Assembly: GCA_030248225.1 (NCBI GenBank)
Contig: JASANE010016330.1
Coordinates: 1 to 64,000, forward strand
Reading direction: 5' to 3'
Source: Trileptium ribeirensis
Taxonomy: Eukaryota; Nematoda; Enoplea; Enoplida; Thoracostomopsidae
DNA: 64,000 bases
The translations under genes were made by a program, and so were the position numbers. Under the pieces are notes generated by a model that was given only the letters and a program-made list of their open reading frames with translations, was not told where the DNA came from and did not search any database. The stretch's first letter is position 1. Each line of letters begins with the position of its first letter. This document shows positions 12,501 to 21,500 of the stretch, piece after piece.

Positions 12501-15500
12501 GGTTTCTTAACCAATTTCTTAATGGAAGTAATGGAACAAAAGACTGCAATACTTACATCATAATACAATTTATTGTAAAATATAACACTTTCTTACTACG
12601 GCACATTGTTATTCTATACATTATGTAAAGCGATTAACAGAAATAAAACCAAAGTTTCCCGAACTATTCGGGCAAAAGCATTTGCTCAATTACTGTTCAC
12701 GAAGGATTTGCTTCTATGCGGGAAGTACGACAAGATGTGTGCAGCGATATGGTAAAAATTAATAATGAAATCAATTCCATTTCTAGTTTGAAAATTGCTA
12801 CTATTTTTATCCGATTTCAATCGAATTTTCATAAACAAAACCGATTTTAATTTCACATGCGTGGGGTTTCATTCGATTTGATTCCACTTAAATATTATGA
12901 ATTTTAATCGAGCTGGTACTGTCATACTATCAACTAAATGATATTAAAACCAACCGCTCATATCAACAAATTAGCATTATGTATGTTTTAAACACAAACA
13001 GATTTTAAAAGTCCCGTCAAAAGTCAATTCAAGACGAGTCGATTTAAAAATGGGTGGATTTTATTTAATCTTTCAGAAACAGAATTTTCGGGAACTGATT
13101 GAGTTTTCCCATATCTATGGATACACACATCCTGTCGTAGTTCCCGCATTATTTTAATCGAGATAACTTATTGTATAAGTATTGAACAGATACTTAGCTA
13201 TCACTGTGAAATATTTAGTCATTCATTATCCAATTTGCTGTCCCAATAAATATTTGTACACATTTGTTGCAACACCATGAAGGATGCAGACAGGTTAGGG
13301 CAGACAGGACTGATTGAGTTTTGCCATATCTATGCATACACACGTCATCCTGTCGTAGTTCCCGTTTTCTTTTCATCGAGATAACTTACTGCATAAGTAT
13401 TGAACAGATACTTAGCTATGCTGTGAAATAATTAGTCATTCATTATCGAATTTGATGTCCCAATTAATATTTGTTGCAACGCCATGAAGGATGCAGACAG
13501 GTTAGGAAAACAAACGTCAGTACATGCTGCTCGGTAAATGATACTATTTGACACCACTTACTTGTAAGTGATTATAGTCTTCATGAGAAGCCACCGCAGC
13601 ACCCGATATCAAGTCAAACTTTGAGTGAAGTGCGTTCGCCGGGCATGGATCCAGTTTAAATGCCTCCAGCTACAACAACAATATTTACATTATTGGCACG
13701 ACAATAATGAAGGCCCAGTTATCATTACACTGCTTAAATAATTGGCCTTCTACTATACTAGGCATACTCGTTGCGGCCTATTGTCGAAGTAACTTTTTGG
13801 ATCGTTCAGAATCAAGAAAGTATTCGACACTGTTATCAATGACAAAGCTCAAAAAATGATGATGTTCGAAGAAGTGTTTAAAATGAGAAATACTTCTCGT
13901 AATAAAAATTGAAAGTCTACGTTAACGTATCGCTGATACTGCTGCTGACAAGTAACAGTAATTATGTGCTCACACAAGCTGGATACTTACAGTACTCACC
14001 ACACTTGTCTGCCGCCTAACCAGCGAGCATCGAGCGGACAAAAAACGAGCAACGCGAAACAGCTGTGAATTGTGGCGAGTACTGTATATTATCAGACAAG
14101 TGGCAGAAGCACAAACACTAGCAACTTCACTTAAATACATTTTTATTTTGTAAAAGAGCAAAAATTCATATTATTAAACTAAACTGATTAAAAAATGTTT
14201 ACAAAATTCGAACGAAACCATTCGTTGACGCTTGGTCGCTGATTACAACGGCCTAATTGTTCGATGTCACTCCTAATTTATCCTAAATATTTTGCAAATT
14301 CTCGGCCAATTCAAAGTGAATTCAAAACGATAGCTTCAAATGCGGCATGGAGAATAATAACAATTTAAGTTGTATTTTTAACAATACCATAATAACGCTT
14401 TGATATAGAATGTCATCAATGGATTACGGTTTCGCGCAACACTTTGCAATATGGACCCCATAGTTTTCGCAGCCACATAATGGCTTGTACTTTCTGTACC
14501 ACAAAGAATATCCTAGTTCCAAAAATCTCAAATAAAATACTCGCCAGCAAAAGATGTTGACTTTGGAACATGCGATTAACAGAAGTTGGACAAATTCCTC
14601 TATCAACGAAAAATACCCGAAATTTCGAACATCTTTTAAACAAGTTTAAAAAAGCGCACCAGACCATATTCTATCAGATCACCAACAAAATACAAAGCAA
14701 ACGCCTTTCGAACAAAATTTGAGTTTTCAAAAGAATCCAAGGCGAGCCAACATCGACACACAGCACTCATTTCCGGCAAACTAATAAAACAGGTCATTAA
14801 TAAACGGAACGAAGCGTTTTATTTTCGTCAGAGGGGAAAATTCGGCACCGTCTGTCCGTCCGTCGTTGAACTCATCAATAACTACTGGGCCGATTTAAAA
14901 AAATTTTCTGTGTTTCAAAGGGCTAATATCGGACAGGTGCAAGACATATAGATTTTGTCAAAATCTGCTTTAGTTAATTAGTAATTACCCAATTAGTTAA
15001 GCGTGTTAGCCTATTTTTAGCATTTTCAAACAAAAGTTGCATATTTTTCAATAAATAATTAGTGTAAAGCTATTATTTTGGTAGATATACTACATCTCGC
15101 CGTGGTGATTGTGAATCTGTTGCTTATTTCCTATTCAAGGAAGTTAAAACGTGTTAATCAGTTAGTCAATTAGCTAATTATTAATTAATTTTTAATAAAC
15201 TAATTTTTTTTTCAAAATTTTCAAAGTGCTCAAAAATTAAAAATAAAGTACACCCGGGGGTTTTCTATGTCGCTGATCAGGAATATGACATTTCTGAAGC
15301 TCTAAAACCTGGGGGCATATGCCAATTAGTTGATTAATTAACTAGCTAATTACGTAATTCCATGTAAACTTTAAAATCACTTCAAAATTGCTAGTTTGTT
15401 GCGCCCGGGGGTTCTCGATGTCGCTGATTATGACTATGTGACATTTAAAGCTCTATTATTTTATCATGGGTACTAATTAGGTAATTAATTAGTTAATTAG

Positions 15501-18500
15501 TTGATGTTACTATTTAGCTAATTTTTTAGCTAGCGACCTTTTTATATGGTGGATTTGACATAAATTGCCTAAAACGTGATACTTCATAAAATTGATTAAA
15601 TAGTCAGTTGAAACACATGTACACACCAATAAGATTCTAAATACTTTGCCTGTTGCTCCGCTCACTCTTTTTAATTTATTACGTTTACTAGTAATATCTG
15701 ATTTGAAGTAAGTACACATAACATTATTTAACCGACAACAAACCTTATCACACTGGTTCATCCATGCCATCAAAATACCGCGCATTGTCTTCACAGCACT
15801 TTGTCCAAGTTCGTATATTTTGCCGCGGTCATCATCGATACGTCTGCAGCACTAATTTAGATTGAAATAACCAGTGAACTAAGTATATACTATTATATGT
15901 TGAATTTTAGATTCTATATCATTGGAAGCTCTATATGGCCAACAAACTGACCTCTCTATTCGCTTAAAACTTAATCATCGCGCGAGAAGAAAAGCCTCTG
16001 GTGTGGAGCGTGATGGTGCCCGATTTTGCGGGCGGAGAAAGTAGAACCGATTAGAGGGTGCTGCTAAATTTAAAGTGTTAAAATTGAGTATTTTACTATA
16101 ATGTTGCTAAAATAACTAAATGCTGTCATTACGTGTCCGATTCAAGTTGAGACCACTTTTAAGCAGTTTTTTTATAAAATTTGGGAAATTTTTTTAATTC
16201 TGATTTGAATTTTAGTAAAAATTTTGCCAGCTTTATGTTAACATCAGCTGGCTTCTCCCTAGTGGAGAGAAGTTGGGGCCGCCACATATACTTGGCCTCT
16301 CCCGGGTTCGTGGAAAGCTGCGCGCCGGATCATGACACACCCCATAATTTTGGTCGCTCACGGTTGACGAACCAGGGGCAGAACCATGCTTAGTCGTCTA
16401 CGGTTCAGGTCTACCACTAATTAGACATGTAAGGTGAAAGGTGGTTATCGGCCCCTGGGTCATTCAACCGCTAACTCCTATTCGATTGCCACACTGTAAT
16501 GAACCCGAACAAAGAGGGACGCTTATACCGCGCCGCAAATTTTGACCCAATAGAGAAACCAGCTCCAGGACGTTTTTACCCGTGGACAACATAAAAAAAT
16601 TTGCAGGAGGAGGGAGCATTGAGTCATTGGAAGCACTAAATTATGCCAGGAAACATGCACAGGTGCCACTCATTTTTTTTGACCAGGACAAATCCAAAAT
16701 TTTTGAAGGATACCAATGTACCAATACAAACAAACTGTATATCCAACAATGTTAAGGCTTTCAACAACTACATGAAAAAAACTTTACAAGCACCTGCTAG
16801 AAAAAACTGCTGCTTGGTCGCTGTTATCACTATTATAGCACTCCTCTCTGCTGCTGTGCCGATGTTCGATCGTTCGAAAGGCTACAGTACATTTTTGTCG
16901 CATAAGTAATTTAGCTTTTTCACATGCACGAAGTATAATTCTTGGAAGAAAATTGGTATCAACAAGGCAGAAAGTACTTTTTATGCTACAATACCTTGCA
17001 AAACAGTCCCTGAAGTTTCAGTAGCCATGAAAACCGTAGCAATGGGTCAAGACTCCCCTATTCGGTCGCCCATTGATCATGATCTATGACATGCCATTAA
17101 ATTACAGACGAATTACATCAAAATGTTGTAATCTGAAGATAACAATTATACACGAAAAATTTGCGCAATTTATATACACAATAATAAATATACATACATG
17201 AATATTTAGCTAAAATTTTCTGTCGTCGTAGTACAAAATTTTGTTGGATCACACCTTGGACCCCTTTTTGCATCCGTCAGCGAAACTGTCCCCACCCCCG
17301 CGAATTCCTGATTACGCCCCTGGAAAAAAGAATCCCAGTTCTTCATGGATTCGCCAAACTGTTTTTCAGTGAAACCTATCTGAATTGCTGATCACATCTC
17401 CTTACCTCAAATATAGTGTTCTACGGCAAACATTAAAGCTAACAGCACATCAGATGGCTGTAAAACTTGGAGCCACACAGAAACAGGATGAAGGTTTACA
17501 ATGGATATTGCGACGTCACTCTGTACAAAAAAACCAAATCCTTTGTCAGGCGCTCGCTAAAGCTCTCAGGAGTACCCAAGGGTAACTTGCAACACTGGTG
17601 TATTTGATATAACAAACAATGTACAAACGCTTTAACACTGTACTTCGTTCATCAGAACTGAATCAGAGTAAACCAGACGCTGTTCGTCTGGTTTATTTCT
17701 ACGTTTTCCGTGAATAAGAAAATGTCAATTTTGAATTTAATATGAATAAGGACATAGAGTACATAACGACAACTACTATAAGTTATAATAAACTTACTGA
17801 TATGCGCGACCAAGAGCCCAGCAAGCCATGGCGCAATAAAGACTATCACGAACGTATCCAACATGTTTGTCAGACGACTGTCGAGGAAATAACCCGGTTG
17901 TAAAGCTTTGATACCGCAACAGTTGCGTGCGAACTACAAGCGGATCATTATAATGAAAAGTACACTGAATATTAATTGAACTACCGTGTGCTGCTCCTGA
18001 CACGCAATTTTCCAACTTTTTGAATTAGAAGACCGTAATGGGATTTAATTAAAACACAAAAAACAGTTTTATAAAAACTATAACTTAGTAAAAAATTACG
18101 GCTGGCATGACACATACAAAAACCAAAGACGATGATTTTTACAACACTGTACTCAAATAGAGTATTCTGATAACGACCATTTGAGCTACATTGGCGAGAA
18201 TATAGGACTTACTTTCGGCTGGGGGAGAGGTGCTAAAAGAAGGCTCAAAAAATTATGTTATGCTTTTGAACAATTTGGCACAAAATTTCGAAGCATTTTA
18301 AAATAAAAATGCACCTAATATTCAATAAATATATAAAATTTATTAAATTAAATAATTAGTGTATAAAGTTCATCGCACACACTGTGAAAACAACCAGCTT
18401 TATACTACTACTAACTATACAATGTTGTCGATATGGCAGGATTCGAAATTTTCAAAAATACATTTTACGCAGATACGAGTGACTTCGAGATCGACATAAA

Positions 18501-21500
18501 TTGAACATTAGATTATTTATTAGCAGGACTGTTGTTGGGTGTTAAGAACTGCTATTATTTATCAATAGTAACTGCGCTATAGCGCGAGTTCTGGATTTTT
18601 TGCTGTAAAAATAATTTAGTCTAATTCTTCAATAAACAGCAATGTCGCTAACAGAAATTGAAATCTTATAAAAACTGTGAGTCTACTGTGCCCTAGATGT
18701 ACAATATACCATAGACGGAAATGGGTCACCGAATCGCTGGGTCATTTGGGGTCACATTTGTGGCCCGGTCGCTATCTGTAACCTAGTACAGACCCAGTCT
18801 GATTCGGAAGACGCAAGCACACTACACTGTACTTCACAGCGCTTTTTGGATTGGACATTCATCTTCTTAGCTGTTCTGAAAAAACACAGTGGAAACTTAA
18901 CTGCACGCAGAAAATCTCTGCGACAACGATTGCTCCAAATTCGCAACACAAGACTGGTAGAAGTGGTGAAAGAAAGGCTGATAGAAGTGTAGTGGGCTGC
19001 TTTTCTGGTCATGTTGTGCAGCACGGAAACAGGATTTAAAGCCTTGGCGAGGGAATGTGCTCTTTTTACATCCGTTTCATAAGCCGGTACTTCCAAGCTG
19101 CTTGAAAGTTTAGCGTACGTACGACTTGACGAGATGCAAAACGACTTTAAAGATACAATAAAACACAATGTCTTATACAGTACCCGCCAAAAATGACTGT
19201 CGCTCGCTCGCGACTCGCTCGAAATATATTTGTTCTAAAATAGAATTTACTATTAAATTAAATAGTTTTGAAATCTCGAGTGAGCCACTCGCTCGCTCAA
19301 AACGCAACGGTCATTTCTGGCGAGTACTGTACATTTAACTTGAGCATCTACTTTTTTAACTTGAGCATCTACTTTTTTAACTTGAACACGTACATTTGTT
19401 CGGGACTATAGTCTCTGGCTAAAGCACTACCGAAAACATAATTGTAATCCGTCAATAATAACGATCTGCCATGCAAATATTCAACAGTTTTCCTAGACCA
19501 ATTTTGTTTTATGAATTCGCAAATTATACAATGTTTGCTTTGGAAAATAGTGTTGTCATTGCGTCACTACGGCAACAGGGTCGTCGGGTCACTACCTCGG
19601 CCAAGACACCAGGTCAATATTATGACTGGTTCAGCGGATCACCGGGTCACAAATTGTGGCGCGGTTCCATCTCTGCAGCATACACAGCACCGATGAAAAC
19701 ATAAAAACAAACACATACAAACTAAGCAATATCTGAAACAAATAAAATCAATAATCGCACTGTAGTATGTTTCTTCAAGACCACTTCTGCGTGTTCTATG
19801 TAGAATGAAACGTTTTGGATATGTCACTGCCGAAACTATCGATAACTGAACACCAATATTATTACAAATAAATTTAAATAATACTAGTAGCTTGTATCAT
19901 CGCTAAGCTGGTGAATTCTGAGTGTTGAATATGTAATTTAAAGGGACGTACACAGCTTGCGTCGCTTTAATAATTAATGATGTCCGATTATCACATAGGG
20001 ATTTACAATCCACGTTGTGCATTCACAAATAAGATGAATTGACAAAATGACATCATTAATGTCCATGCAGCTCGAGCGGTTACTGCCATTTTCGTGTATT
20101 TTGGCCCTCTTGGGGCCAATTAACAAAACTCCGCAGCGTAATTGATGACAACAGCGGTCCATCATTGCAGCTACATAGAAGGTCAATTGCGCTACAAATT
20201 GAGCCAAGTAGCATTCATATAGCTACAGCGGTTCAGAAGACATTGACATTTTCGTGTATTTTGGGTGTCTTAGGCCCATTGAAAAACCCACTTTTACCCA
20301 ACCATGCAACGTTAAAAATGAAAACAGTGGTTCACCATCTTCAGTAACATAGGGAATAATTGTTCTACAAAATAATGAGGCCAGAAGCACCCACATAGCT
20401 CGATCGATAACGGAGGTAATCCCATTTTCGTGTATTTTGGGTCGCTTGGGTTCATCAAAACCCATTTGAACCCAACGATGTAGGGAAAATAAGGAGAACG
20501 CGGTAAATCTCTGCAGTTACATAAAGGGTGAATAGCAACACAAAATGAGCCCTATATCATTCATATAGCTAGAATGGTTCAGGGGATATTGCCATTTTCC
20601 TGTATTCTGGGTCTCTTGTGCCCATTCAAAAACAGTGTGAATAACGAAAACGCGATACATCATTCGCAGCTACAAGGAGGGTGCATTGCTCTACAAAGTA
20701 ACCAATATCTGCCATATAACTCGAGCGGTTCAGGAGACATTGACATTTTCGTGTATTTTCGGTATCTTAGGCCCATTGAAAAACCCAGTTCGACCTAACC
20801 ATGCAGCGTTAATAATGATCACAGTGGTACACCATCTGAAGTAACATAGATGAATTGTTCTACAAAATGAGGCCAAAAGCACCCACATAGCTCGATTAGC
20901 TGCGGAAGTAATCCCATTTTCGCATATTTTGGGTCTCTTAGGCCCATCAAACCCCATTTTAACCCAACCATGCAGGGTAAATAATGAGAACGCGGTAAAT
21001 CTCTGCAGTTGCATAGAGGGTGAATAGCAACACAAAATGAGCCCTTTATCATTTATATAGCTAGAGTGGTTCAGGAGATGCCGTTTTCGTATATTTTAAG
21101 TTTATTGGACCCTTTTAAACCCCCTTTAGGCCCAAATCCTGGACATAAGGGTTACATTGTGCAACTGCTTAATATTCGGTTTTATACTTTAATAAATTTC
21201 TGTACAAAATTAACTTTATTTTGACTAGATACTTCGCTACGCTCATTTCAATCACAACTCAGAATTCAATGATAATTATTTATATATTTTACAAATTATA
21301 ACTACTAACTCGCAAGCAAGGTTGAAACGGAGAGACCGTGGTTTCATCAAGTGGTATTTTGTGTTTGTGTAGTCACTTGTAACAGGCACTGTGTTTGATG
21401 TATATATTACACTAATACCTCTGTAACCCTGAACTAATTGAAAACCTTAAAATTTCGTAATCCCTTAAAACCATAAAAAAATTGATATCACACGTAGTAT

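Larger units (their letters stand above)
13670..15743. other. Phkb intron C/D
   Basis: Intron containing a 99-bp MITE (13,988-14,086) and repeat F3 (14,809-15,540). Nothing recognised in 14,090-14,800. Confidence 0.6.

Noticed and set aside
16373..17323. Possible 950-bp element between CAGGGGCAGAACC and GATTACGCCCCTG
   Set aside because: Ends match over only the first seven bases and flanks show no target duplication.
20000..21130. CRISPR-like regular repeats
   Set aside because: The array is continuous satellite DNA of about 165-bp monomers, not short repeats with unique spacers, and the host is eukaryotic.
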